DNA of 64,000 nucleotides, from the NCBI RefSeq assembly GCF_040546585.1, contig NZ_JBEPOC010000001.1, positions 3,100,001-3,164,000 on the forward strand, given 5' to 3'. Every line of letters begins with the position of its first letter. Within the stretch, counting starts at the first letter, position 1. This DNA comes from Marmoricola sp. OAE513 (GTDB taxonomy: Bacteria; Actinomycetota; Actinomycetes; Propionibacteriales; Nocardioidaceae). Below are positions 41,643 through 49,563 of this stretch, piece after piece. The translations under genes and the position numbers were made by a program. Under the pieces are notes generated by a model. The model was given only the letters and a program-made list of their open reading frames with translations, was not told the DNA's origin and did no database searches.

Positions 41643-42674
41643 ATGAGCACGCTCTCCACCCCGTACGTCGACTTCATCGCCGGTCTGCCGAAGGCGGAGC
41701 TGCACGTCCACCACGTCGGGTCCGCCTCGCCGCGGATCGTCGCCGAGCTGGCCGAGCGCTACCCCGGGACGGTGCCGACCGACCCGGACCTGCTCGCCGA
41801 GTACTTCGCGTTCAGCGACTTCGGGCACTTCATCGAGGTCTACCTCTCGGTCGTCGACCTGATCCGCACACCGGAGGACATCCGGCTGCTGACCTACGAG
41901 ATCGCCCGCGAGATGGCGGGGACCCAGTCGCTGCGGTACGCCGAGCTGACCTGCACGCCGTACACCTCGGTGCTCCGCGGCATCCCCATCGAGGCGTACA
42001 GCGAGGCCATCGAGGATGCCCGCGCGGCGGCGCTGCGCGACTTCGGGCTGCGGTTGCAGTGGATCTACGACATCCCGGGGGAGAGCGGTGTCCCGGCCGC
42101 CGACGCGACGTTGGAGTACGCGCTGAAGCACCCCACCGACGGTCTGGTGGCGTTCGGCCTCGGCGGGCCGGAGGTCGGCGTGCCGCGCCCGCAGTTCCAG
42201 CCGCACTTCGACGCCGCGCGCGCCGCGGGCCTGCACAGCGTCCCGCACGCGGGGGAGACGACCGGGCCCGAGACCATCTGGGACGCGCTGAACCTGCTCG
42301 GTGCGGAGCGCATCGGGCACGGCACCTCGGCGGCCGCCGACCCGGCGCTGCTGGCACACCTCGCGTCCACCGCGATCCCGCTGGAGGTGTGCCCGTCCTC
42401 GAACATCGCGACGCGCGCCGTCGAGCGACTCGAGGAGCACCCGATCACGGTGTTCCGCGACGCCGGCGTCGTGGTCACCGTGAACAGCGACGACCCGCCG
42501 ATGTTCGGGACGTCGTTGAACCGGGAGTACGAGATCGCGGCCGCGCTGCTCGACCTGGACCAGGCCGGGATCGGCGAGCTCGCGAAAGCAGCCGTGAACG
42601 CGTCGTTCGCCGACGAGGGTTTCAAGCGGGGTCTTCGCAGCGAGATCGATGCGTACGTCGCGGACCACGCGTGA
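41643..42674 (+). CDS. add: Adenosine deaminase-like (amidohydrolase)
   Basis: 343 aa. Zinc ligands are suggested by LPKAELHVHHVGS (H-x-H), VPHAGET, GAERIGHGTSA and TVNSDDPPMF. These are the classic adenosine deaminase motifs, and it could also act on 6-aminodeoxyfutalosine or adenine. It ends shortly before a terminator and the ANTAR leader. Confidence 0.88.
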   Translation: MSTLSTPYVDFIAGLPKAELHVHHVGSASPRIVAELAERYPGTVPTDPDLLAEYFAFSDFGHFIEVYLSVVDLIRTPEDIRLLTYEIAREMAGTQSLRYAELTCTPYTSVLRGIPIEAYSEAIEDARAAALRDFGLRLQWIYDIPGESGVPAADATLEYALKHPTDGLVAFGLGGPEVGVPRPQFQPHFDAARAAGLHSVPHAGETTGPETIWDALNLLGAERIGHGTSAAADPALLAHLASTAIPLEVCPSSNIATRAVERLEEHPITVFRDAGVVVTVNSDDPPMFGTSLNREYEIAAALLDLDQAGIGELAKAAVNASFADEGFKRGLRSEIDAYVADHA

Positions 42675-42731
42675 CGGCGAGCATCGCGGCACGCACTCCG
42701 AACCCGGCCGTTGCGGCCGCGGAGAAGTAGC

Positions 42732-42760
42732 GGGCCAGCCGTCTCATACTCGGCTGGCCC
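42732..42760 (+). terminator. Terminator after adenosine deaminase
   Basis: GGGCCAGCCG (42732-42741) and CGGCTGGCCC (42751-42760) form a 10-bp stem with a 9-nt loop; ACCACTTTT follows. Confidence 0.85.
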
Positions 42761-42869
42761 ACCACTTTTGTACGTGACGTCGCACTGTCAACCTGGCCGC
42801 GACACGCGACCGAAGCAGGACCAATCCCCGTGCAGCAGGTGAATTCACCGCAAACGTGCCTGGACGGAT

Positions 42870-43151
42870 CGAAGCCCGCCCCGGGTCGCGTGCGGAACGA
42901 CGGGGGCGGGCTTCGGGGGTCCGTGGGGTGGACCCTGTTCTGGGTGACCCGTTCCTACCCGGGGCCCCACGCGGCCAAACCTGCGGTTTCCGGGGAGGGG
43001 GAACGGGCAACGCGGCAGCAAGACGGGCGACATACGCGTGTGCCGTCCGATCCAGGTCCCGGCGTCCAGAAGGCGGCGCCGGGACCGCTACGTCCTGGGT
43101 GAATCGGCTCCGGAGTGGGTAGGACGAGGAGATCCGGGTCCTTCACCCACC
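42870..43151 (+). other. Structured non-coding leader upstream of the GAF-ANTAR gene
   Basis: The 492-bp gap before the ANTAR gene has no credible ORF but three strong hairpins: 13-bp perfect stem at 42870-42882/42903-42915 (20-nt loop), 10-bp perfect stem at 43055-43064/43077-43086 and GTGGGT-A-GGAC / GTCC-TTC-ACCCAC (43116-43151) just before the ribosome site. ANTAR proteins bind RNA, so autoregulation is tempting. I do not find the paired hexaloop ANTAR signal or a known riboswitch consensus. Confidence 0.5.
42986..43010 (+). promoter_or_regulatory. Possible stress-sigma promoter in the ANTAR leader
   Basis: GTTT (42986-42989), 15 bp, GGGCAA (43005-43010). This is one base off GGGTAA in the SigB/SigF-type -10. 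Weak evidence. Confidence 0.3.
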
Positions 43152-43166
43152 ACCCCAGGAGGTGCC

Positions 43167-43868
43167 ATGCCCAGCCCCGAGATCGCCCGCGCGTTGGCCG
43201 ATGCTGCCAGGGCGATCGACGCCACTCGTGACGTGGAGACCGCGCTCACGGCGATCACGACGTCAGCCGTCATCTCGCTGCCCGGCGTCGGTCACGCCGG
43301 AATCTCGTTGATGCACAAGGACGGCACGATCGAGACACGCGGAGCCACCAGCGACCTGCCCCGTCAGCTCGACGACCTGCAGTTCCAGTTCCAGGAAGGA
43401 CCCTGCTACGACGCCATGCTCGAGGGCAGCCCGGACGTCCTGGTCTCCAACGAGATCCGGCACGACCAGCGCTGGCCGCGCTACGTCCCACCCGCGGTCG
43501 AGCTCGGGCTGAAGGCCCAGCTCGGCATCCGGCTCTTCAACGCCGACGGGGTCCACGGAGCGCTCAACCTGTACTCGACCGAGGGGGACGTCTTCCCCGA
43601 CGAGGCCGTGGACCTGGCCCAGCTCTACGCGGCGAACGCTGCTGTCGTCCTGGGCAGGATCGCGCTGGAGCGCAACCTCCGCGCCGCCATGGAGACGCGG
43701 ACCGTCATCGGCGTGGCGACCGGGCTGGTGATGGGGCGCTACGGGATCAGCCAGGAGCAGGCCTTCCAGTACCTCACCCGGATGTCCCAGACGACGAACA
43801 CCAAGCTGCGGGTGGTGGCCGAGCAGCTCGTCGCCGACCCGCCGCGCAGCAGCGGTAACGAGGGATGA
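43167..43868 (+). CDS. GAF-ANTAR antitermination regulator
   Basis: 233 aa. The GAF domain (LTAITTSAVISLPGVGHAGISLMHKDG... FQEGPCYDAMLEGSPDVLVSNEI) binds a small ligand; the C-terminal ANTAR helices are LERNLRAAMETRTVIGVATGLVMGRYGISQEQAFQYLTRMSQTTNTKLR. ANTAR modules bind RNA and prevent termination. ATG 43167 has AGGAGG five bases upstream. A tRNA-Arg gene follows in opposite orientation nine bases after the stop. Confidence 0.93.
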   Translation: MPSPEIARALADAARAIDATRDVETALTAITTSAVISLPGVGHAGISLMHKDGTIETRGATSDLPRQLDDLQFQFQEGPCYDAMLEGSPDVLVSNEIRHDQRWPRYVPPAVELGLKAQLGIRLFNADGVHGALNLYSTEGDVFPDEAVDLAQLYAANAAVVLGRIALERNLRAAMETRTVIGVATGLVMGRYGISQEQAFQYLTRMSQTTNTKLRVVAEQLVADPPRSSGNEG

Positions 43869-43876
43869 GCGAGGTG

Positions 43877-43950
43877 CGCCCCCGGCACGATTCGAACGTG
43901 CGACCTAGAGATTAGAAGGCTCTTGCTCTATCCAGCTGAGCTACGGGGGC
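43877..43950 (-). tRNA. tRNA-Arg (UCU)
   Basis: 74-nt cloverleaf: acceptor GCCCCCG/CGGGGGC, anticodon loop CTTCTAA (UCU), T arm GCACG-TTCGAAT-CGTGC and G73. One mismatch at the top of the anticodon stem (C31:U39). CCA is not encoded. Confidence 0.9.
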
Positions 43951-43971
43951 CGAGCCAGCATTCTAGGCGGA

Positions 43972-45153
43972 TCAGGCGGCGTGCAGCCGAAGCGGCAGGG
44001 TGCGGTGGCAGCGGATCAGGTTGTTGCGCGCCCACTCGGGCCTGCCTGCCGGTTCGATGCGGGTGACCTTCTCGACCAGCGTCGCGAGCAGCGTCTCGGT
44101 CTCCAGGCGTGCCAGGCCCTGGCCCGCACACGAGTGCGAGCCGCGACCGAAGGCAAGCTGCGCGGAGGCATCCCGGTGGATGTCGAACTGGTCGGGGTTC
44201 TCCCACACGAGCTCGTCGCGGTTCGCCGACGCGTACAGCACGAGCACCCGTGCCCGCCGCGGGATGGTCGTGCCTCCGACCTCGACGTCCGAGACCGCAC
44301 GACGGGTGAAGGCCCGGATCGGAGCCTCGAGACGCAGCGCTTCGTTGGCGGCGTTCGGGATCAGCGACGGGTCGGCGCGCAGCGCGTCCCACTGGTCGGG
44401 GTGGGTCGCGAGCAAGTGCAGCGCACTGGCGATGCCACTGATCGTCGTGTCCAGCGAGGGGGCCAGGTAGTCGATCATCAGGGCCACCCCTTCCTTGTCG
44501 CTGATCACTCCGTCGGCCGCGGCGCGCAGGGCGTCCTCGCCGAGACTGCCCGGCAGCACGTTGCCGGTCCGCGCGATCTTCCGGGCGAACCGCATCATCC
44601 CGATGCTCGAGGACATCGTCCGCAGCGCCGTCGCGTTCATCGGGCCGAGGGAGTCGAACGTCGCGCCCGCCCAGCGCAGCAGGTGCTCGCGCTGGTCGGT
44701 CGGCCAACCCACCAGGTCCGGGACGACGCCCAGGGGTAGTGCGCGGGCCAGGTCGGTGACGCCGTCGACATCGACCCTGGCCACCGCAGCGTCGACGACC
44801 GAGGCGGCCATCTGCTCGATCTGCTGCTGCATGGTCGCCAGGGCGCGCGGGGTCATCCGCGGGGCGACGAGCTTGCGGCGGCGGGCGTGGTCCTCGCCGT
44901 CGCTGCTCAACGTGGTGTCGCGTCCGAGCCGGTTCACGACGGGGTTGAGTCCGACCCCGTCGCCGGAGATGAACGTCCTCGCGTCCAGCAGCACCGCCTT
45001 GCACTCGGCGTACCGGGTGATCGCGTAGACGCGGTGCTTCGGGAGCCAGACGACCGGACCGAGCTCGCGCATCCGTCGGTAGTGCGGGTACGGGTCGGTG
45101 CTGTTCGCAGGCGTGTACAGGTTCTCCCGGTACGACGGCACGCCGGTCCTCAT
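43972..45153 (-). CDS. Cytochrome P450
   Basis: 393 aa, the usual soluble bacterial size. I-helix APSLDTTISGIAS (the threonine pair), NEALRLEAPIRAFTR as ExxR (E-A-L-R) and the heme loop FGRGSHSCAGQGLARLE with Cys342 are in place. The ATG overlaps the stop of the flavin monooxygenase (4 bp), so it is the last gene of the aromatic operon. It may hydroxylate an aromatic or terpenoid ring. Ferredoxin is not encoded nearby. Confidence 0.93.
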   Translation of the reverse strand: MRTGVPSYRENLYTPANSTDPYPHYRRMRELGPVVWLPKHRVYAITRYAECKAVLLDARTFISGDGVGLNPVVNRLGRDTTLSSDGEDHARRRKLVAPRMTPRALATMQQQIEQMAASVVDAAVARVDVDGVTDLARALPLGVVPDLVGWPTDQREHLLRWAGATFDSLGPMNATALRTMSSSIGMMRFARKIARTGNVLPGSLGEDALRAAADGVISDKEGVALMIDYLAPSLDTTISGIASALHLLATHPDQWDALRADPSLIPNAANEALRLEAPIRAFTRRAVSDVEVGGTTIPRRARVLVLYASANRDELVWENPDQFDIHRDASAQLAFGRGSHSCAGQGLARLETETLLATLVEKVTRIEPAGRPEWARNNLIRCHRTLPLRLHAA

Positions 45154-46544
45154 CGCGTCACCTCCGCGACGGTGAAGTCCGGGCGGACCAGCGCGCCGCG
45201 GGCCCGGCCCGAGCGCAACCAGGTCGCCAGCTCGCCCCGGGCCTCGATGGTCACGGCACCGGGTCGCGGTGACGCCGGGCCGGTGGTGACCCAGGCCCAC
45301 CCTCCACCTGTCCGGTCGTCGATGTTCGGGGCGAGCGTGCCGGCCAGCGAGCGCGAGAGACGCCCGCGGCGGACCAGCGCCGAGCGGCGCAGAGCCGGGC
45401 TGGTGCTCTCCACGACCCGGGCGCCGATGCCCGGGAGCCGGTGCAGGCGCGGCGCCAGGACCGAGCGCAGCAGGTCGCCGAGGCGACCGCCGGCGGTCAT
45501 CGCAGCGCCGACGCCGATCGCCAGCCGGATCAGGGCAGCGGCGTGCGGTCGGCGTTCCTGCTCGTAGGTCTCCAGCGCCGACTCCGGCAAGGAACCGTCC
45601 AGGACGCCGGCGATCTTCCAGGTGAGGTTCGCAGCGTCCCGGAGGCCGGCGCCCATGCCCTGGCCGATGAACGGGGGAGTCAGGTGCGCGGCGTCGCCGA
45701 GGAGGAACGTGCGACCCGAGCGCCAGCGGTCGGCGAGCTGAGCGCGGAAGGTGTACTCCGCCGTGCGAATCACCTCGAAGCCGTCGAGATCGGTGTCCCA
45801 CGGCGCGAGCAGCGGCGCGACAGCAGCGAGTGTGCTGAAGTCGGCGGCTGTCTCGTGGTCGAGGAGCTGGAACTCCCAGCGGTGCCGGCGCTCACCGATC
45901 CGCATGTACGTCGCGGCGCGGGTGGTGTCGCAGACCTGGTGCACTCCCTCCCAGTGACCGAGCTCGCGGTCGGTGGCGATGTCGAGGACCAGCCAGCGCT
46001 GCTCGAAGCGGAGGTTCTCCATCGCGCTGCCGATCGCCGCCCTGGTCAGGCTGTTGGCTCCGTCGCAGCCGAGCAGGAACTCGGCGGTCACGGTCTCCGG
46101 CACGCCGTCACGCTCGAAGGTGACCGACGGTCGCGACCCGTTCGTCACCGCGGTGATCTCGGCGCCCCCGAGCAGGGTCACCGACTGGTACGCCGTCAGC
46201 CGCTTCCGCAGGATCGCCTCGAGATCAGGCTGGTCGAACATGTTCGCAGCGGGGAAGCCGTTGACCGTGCGCGGGTTGGTGCGGTCGAAGGTGGACAGCA
46301 CCTGGTGGTCGGGGCTGAGCAGGCGCAGGCCCGCGCCGGGACGGGAGATGGCGGCGAACTCCTCGGCGACACCCAGCTTGGCCAGGATCCGGTAGACCTC
46401 GTCGTCGAGGTGGACCGCTCGCGGTTGCGGGTAGACGTCGGTCCACCGGTCCAGCAGCAGGACGTCCACGTCGTGCTGGCCGAGCAGGATCGCGGCGGTG
46501 ACACCGGTCGGTCCGGCTCCGGCGATCACGACGGTGTGGTGCAT
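45150..46544 (-). CDS. FAD-dependent aromatic monooxygenase (MhpA-like)
   Basis: 464 aa. The FAD motif VVIAGAGPTGVTAAILLGQHDVDVLLLDRW starts the chain, and GRTFLLGDAAHLTPPFIGQGMGAGLRDAANL is the second FAD motif. This is the 3-(3-hydroxyphenyl)propionate hydroxylase-like group. The ATG follows the FAH stop by a single base. It probably hydroxylates a phenolic ring before ring cleavage by the dioxygenase encoded in the same operon. Confidence 0.9.
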   Translation of the reverse strand: MHHTVVIAGAGPTGVTAAILLGQHDVDVLLLDRWTDVYPQPRAVHLDDEVYRILAKLGVAEEFAAISRPGAGLRLLSPDHQVLSTFDRTNPRTVNGFPAANMFDQPDLEAILRKRLTAYQSVTLLGGAEITAVTNGSRPSVTFERDGVPETVTAEFLLGCDGANSLTRAAIGSAMENLRFEQRWLVLDIATDRELGHWEGVHQVCDTTRAATYMRIGERRHRWEFQLLDHETAADFSTLAAVAPLLAPWDTDLDGFEVIRTAEYTFRAQLADRWRSGRTFLLGDAAHLTPPFIGQGMGAGLRDAANLTWKIAGVLDGSLPESALETYEQERRPHAAALIRLAIGVGAAMTAGGRLGDLLRSVLAPRLHRLPGIGARVVESTSPALRRSALVRRGRLSRSLAGTLAPNIDDRTGGGWAWVTTGPASPRPGAVTIEARGELATWLRSGRARGALVRPDFTVAEVTR

Positions 46545-46545
46545 G

Positions 46546-47480
46546 TCAGCCGAACCGGACGGTGTTGCGCTGACGGCCGAGGTCGATCGCTCCGTCGTCG
46601 GTGCCGATGTGCAGCTCGACCACGTCACCGTCGCGGAGGAAGAGCTCGTTCTTGGCCTGGGCCTTGAAGAACGCCTTCCACTTCACGGCCGGAGGCAGCA
46701 GGGCACCGACGATCTCGACCGGCTTGGCGGGGGCCTTCAGGGCGGTGCGGTGCCCCCCGGCGTACCGGTGAGCAGCAGGTCGCCTGCGGCCAGCGGCTGG
46801 AACCCGGTCAGCGTGCCGAACGCCTCGACCGGCTTGAAGAGCATGTCCGCGACCGTGGAGTCCTGGCGGATCTCGCCGTTGACCCAGGTGCGCAGGCGCA
46901 GGTCGCCGAACCGCTTCCAGTCCTCGGCGTCGAGCAGCACCAGGTACGGGCCGACGGGAGTGAAGGTCGGGTAGGACTTGCCCTCGAAGAATTGCGTCTT
47001 GGGCAGCTGGAGGTCGCGGGCGGAGACGTCGTTGGTGACCACGAGGCCCGCGACGTGCTCGGCGATGTTCGCCTCGGTGATCGTCGTCCCGACCGGGACG
47101 TCCTTGCCGATGACCAGACCGATCTCGACCTCGTAGTCCAGCAGCGTCACGTGGGCGGGGCGCACGATGTCGTCGAGCGGACCGGTGATCGAGTGCGAGG
47201 TCTTGCGGAAGAACGTCATCGGGACGGTCGCCGGGTTCATCCCGGAGTCGCGGATGTGCGAGACGTAGTTCGTCATCTGGGCGACCACCCGGCAGGGGGC
47301 GGTCACCGGGGACTGCAGGGCCTCGGGCGCCGGACCGGCCGCGGCCGCCGCGGCCGACGTGATGGCGGCCCGGTCGGCCAGCAGTTCGGCAGTCGTGGTC
47401 GCGCGGGTGGGGATCAGGTGGGCGCCCTCGGCGGTGAGGACCCACCACTGGTTGTCGGCACGGAGGACGGTGGTGGTCAT
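46546..47480 (-). pseudogene. Fumarylacetoacetate hydrolase-family gene with a frameshift
   Basis: The N-terminal ~240 residues (from MTTTVLRADNQWW) and the last ~65 (ALKAPAKPVEIVGALLPP... NTVRFG) lie in different frames of one gene. The break is at 46743-46752, where CGGTG occurs twice in tandem (on the coding strand an ACCGC-type duplication). Removing one 5-bp copy gives GTPGGTALKAPAKP, which joins the two parts in frame. The protein would be a C-C bond hydrolase or decarboxylase of the FAH fold (YEVEIGLVIGKDVP). Either a real slippage lesion or an assembly artefact; the neighbours are intact. Confidence 0.88.
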
Positions 47481-48610
47481 GAGCTGGCTACTTTCAGGAG
47501 GCCCTTGAGGCGGGTGCGGGTGAAGTCGGAGTCGTTCCTGCGCAGGGCGGAGGCGATGGCGCGTGCCTCGGCGATGGAGTCCTTTCCGGGCCGGAGCCCG
47601 AGGAAGTCCTTGGTGACCGGCGGGCCCCACTGCGCCAGGCCGGAGGCGGTCATCGGCGCCCAGCCGGGCTCGAGGGTGTTGTCGAACATGTCGCCGTCGG
47701 TGAAGTGCTCGACCATGAACCCGTCCGGGTCGCGCCAGTAGTCGAAGATCTGGCTGCCCTGGATGTGCCGTCCGATGCCCCAGGAGCGGTGGTAGCCGGC
47801 CTCGAGCAGCACCTCCCCACCGGCGGCGAGCGCATCGAGGTCGGTGACCTGGTAGGCCGAGTGCACGTACCGGTTCGACGGCCCGAGCGTCATCGCCAGG
47901 GTGTGGTGGTCGGCGGGTTCGGAACCGCGGTCGCACCGGATGAAGCTCATCGTCGGCCCGAGCTCGCGCTGGCCCTCGTAGTACTGGAAGTCGCTGACGA
48001 TGAGCCCGAGGTTCTCCAGGTACCAGTCAAGTGCGGCTCGGTACTTGTTCGTCTGCAGCACCACGTGGCCGAGGCGCTGGACCCGCGCCGGCTCGGCGGG
48101 CGGCCGCTGGGTGCTGTTGGTGCGGGGGACCTCGGTGCCGGTGTTGTGCACCAGGGGCTCCTGGTCGGGCAGGGCGTCGAGCTCGTGGGTCCCGCTGACC
48201 ACGCGGACCCGGGCGCCGCTCGGGTCGAGCGTGTCGACGGTGATGCCGCCGAGGGACTCGCGCAGCGGGCTCACCCGGGTGCCGAGGTGGTCGGCGAGGC
48301 GGAGCACGTCGGCGTCGCAGTCCGCCCGGAAGGCCGGTCCGGTGAAGCGCGACCTCGCGCCCCGGCGGATCAGCACCGCGGGGGAGCCGGCGAGGGTGCC
48401 GCGCAGGTGCAGCTCGTCGGCCGTGCGCAGGCTGGTGCTGAACCCGAAGACGTGGCCGAACTTCTCCGCGGCCGCGAGGTCTGGCTTCTCGAACTCGAGC
48501 CAGGCGAGGTCGCGGACCTTGACGACGGGGTTCCTCGCGCGGCCGGGGTGCTCGCCGGCGGTACCGCCCTGCTCGCTGTGCAGGTCGCTGTGGGTGTGGT
48601 GAGTGCTCAT
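47477..48610 (-). CDS. Extradiol ring-cleavage dioxygenase-like (VOC fold)
   Basis: 377 aa. Two VOC modules: one with DLAWLEFEKPDLAAAEKFGHVFGF, the second with RLGHVVLQTNKYRAALDWYLENLGLIVSD, HSAYQV and FMVEHFTDG. The H/H/E ligands of type I extradiol dioxygenases are present. An N-terminal His-rich tail (MSTHHTHSDLHS) is unusual. It is the first gene of the operon and is divergent to the TetR gene across two similar operators. It probably cleaves a catechol ring. Confidence 0.88.
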   Translation of the reverse strand: MSTHHTHSDLHSEQGGTAGEHPGRARNPVVKVRDLAWLEFEKPDLAAAEKFGHVFGFSTSLRTADELHLRGTLAGSPAVLIRRGARSRFTGPAFRADCDADVLRLADHLGTRVSPLRESLGGITVDTLDPSGARVRVVSGTHELDALPDQEPLVHNTGTEVPRTNSTQRPPAEPARVQRLGHVVLQTNKYRAALDWYLENLGLIVSDFQYYEGQRELGPTMSFIRCDRGSEPADHHTLAMTLGPSNRYVHSAYQVTDLDALAAGGEVLLEAGYHRSWGIGRHIQGSQIFDYWRDPDGFMVEHFTDGDMFDNTLEPGWAPMTASGLAQWGPPVTKDFLGLRPGKDSIAEARAIASALRRNDSDFTRTRLKGLLKVASS

Positions 48611-48623
48611 CGATCCCCTCTTT

Positions 48624-48682
48624 CTGAGGAAATCGTCAACTATCCCGCGAGTAGTGTCAAGGGTTTCTGACGAATTCGTCAG
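48624..48682. promoter_or_regulatory. Two TetR-type operators between the dioxygenase and TetR genes
   Basis: CTGACGAATTCGTCAG (48667-48682) is a perfect 16-bp palindrome; CTGAGGAAATCGTCAA (48624-48639) matches it in 13 of 16 bases. The centres are 43 bp apart, about four helical turns. The first overlaps the -35 area of tetR (-10 TACGGT, 48700-48705); the second overlaps the start of the dioxygenase transcript (TTGACA on the minus strand at 48660-48655). Confidence 0.7.
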
Positions 48683-48699
48683 GAATGAAGATTCGTTGC

Positions 48700-48705
48700 T
48701 ACGGT
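48700..48705 (+). promoter_or_regulatory. -10 element TACGGT of tetR
   Basis: TACGGT, 7 bp, GTG 48713: leaderless. The perfect palindrome at 48667-48682 lies where a -35 would be. Confidence 0.45.
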
Positions 48706-48712
48706 TCCGTGC

Positions 48713-49330
48713 GTGAGCGTGAAGCAGGAAGGGCGCAAGGCGCGGACGCGTGCTGCCTTGGTGAAGGCCGCTCAGCGACTGATCGCAGAGGGGCGTGACA
48801 ACGTCGCCATCCTCGAGATCACGCAGGTCGCCGACGTCGGCATGGGTTCCTTCTACAACCACTTCGCCAGCAAGGAAGAGCTCTTCCAAGCAGCCGCCGA
48901 CGACGCGATCGAGGCACACGCGGACCTGCTCGACCAGCTCGCCGAGGAGTACGACGACCCCGCCGTCGTCTTCGCCCAGAGCTACCGGCTCACCGGGCGC
49001 CTGCACCGGGTGATGCCCGAGCTGAGCAAGGTGCTGCTCTCCTACGGACCGGCGGTGATCGGGTCGGACCGCGGTCTGGCGCCGCGTGCACTGCGGGACA
49101 TCGAGCTCGGGGTGGAGTCCGGGCGGTTCACGCTCGCCGACCCGAAGGTCGCGCTGATGCTCGCTGCCGGGGGAGTGCTGACGCTGGGCACCGCCCTGCA
49201 CGAGGACCCCGCCCTGGACGACGCGTCGACGGTGGACCAGATGGCCGAGGACCTGCTGCGGATGTTCGGCGTCCCGGCGGACGAGGCGGCGGAGATCTGC
49301 TCGCGACCGCTCCCTGCGCTGCCGTCCTGA
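48713..49330 (+). CDS. TetR-family regulator of the aromatic cluster
   Basis: 205 aa from GTG. The HTH (ILEITQVADVGMGSFYNHFASKEEL) is typical TetR; the C-terminal domain should bind a catechol or phenol ligand. It is divergent from the dioxygenase and bracketed by matching operators, so it is the likely repressor of both. The start is leaderless. Confidence 0.9.
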   Translation: MSVKQEGRKARTRAALVKAAQRLIAEGRDNVAILEITQVADVGMGSFYNHFASKEELFQAAADDAIEAHADLLDQLAEEYDDPAVVFAQSYRLTGRLHRVMPELSKVLLSYGPAVIGSDRGLAPRALRDIELGVESGRFTLADPKVALMLAAGGVLTLGTALHEDPALDDASTVDQMAEDLLRMFGVPADEAAEICSRPLPALPS

Positions 49331-49404
49331 CGGGTTTGGCCGCCGGCACCACGGGTACCTGCTTCTGGCCGACACGGCGTCGGCGCGCGTGAAAGGGGAA
49401 CCCC

Positions 49405-49548
49405 GTGGATCTCATCTTGTGGCTGATTGCTGTTGTTCTCGTCGTCTCGGGAATCGTGACTGCGCTCCGCGGACAGGTTCTCTACGGTGTGCTCCTGGTC
49501 GTCCTGGGCCTGCTCGTCGGACCGGGTGGCGTCTCGATCTTCAGCTAG
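49405..49548 (+). CDS. Small GPGG membrane protein
   Basis: 47 aa from GTG. It has AAAGGGGA five bases upstream. Nearly all of it is hydrophobic (LILWLIAVVLVVSGIVTALRG ... YGVLLVVLGLLVGPGGVSIFS), two helices with a turn and a GPGG-VS end. Small actinobacterial proteins ending in GPGGxSIF occur widely but have no known role. It is 15 bp before the kinase gene and may be co-transcribed. Confidence 0.75.
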   Translation: MDLILWLIAVVLVVSGIVTALRGQVLYGVLLVVLGLLVGPGGVSIFS

Positions 49549-49563
49549 TACCAGACTGTGACC

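Noticed and set aside
43116-43151. RNase P RNA fragment suggested by GAGGAGATCCGGG
   Set aside because: Only this short stretch resembles the P RNA core. No further conserved region follows, and the RBS and GAF-ANTAR start lie within 20 bases.
43080-43160. c-di-AMP (ydaO-yuaA) riboswitch in the ANTAR leader
   Set aside because: GGGTGAATCGG looks similar to part of the consensus, but the other conserved blocks (for example the CCGACAGC/AACCCGG-like end) are missing and the order of hairpins differs.
46546-47480. Programmed frameshifting in the FAH gene
   Set aside because: There is no slippery heptamer or downstream structure; the 5-bp tandem duplication is a simpler cause.
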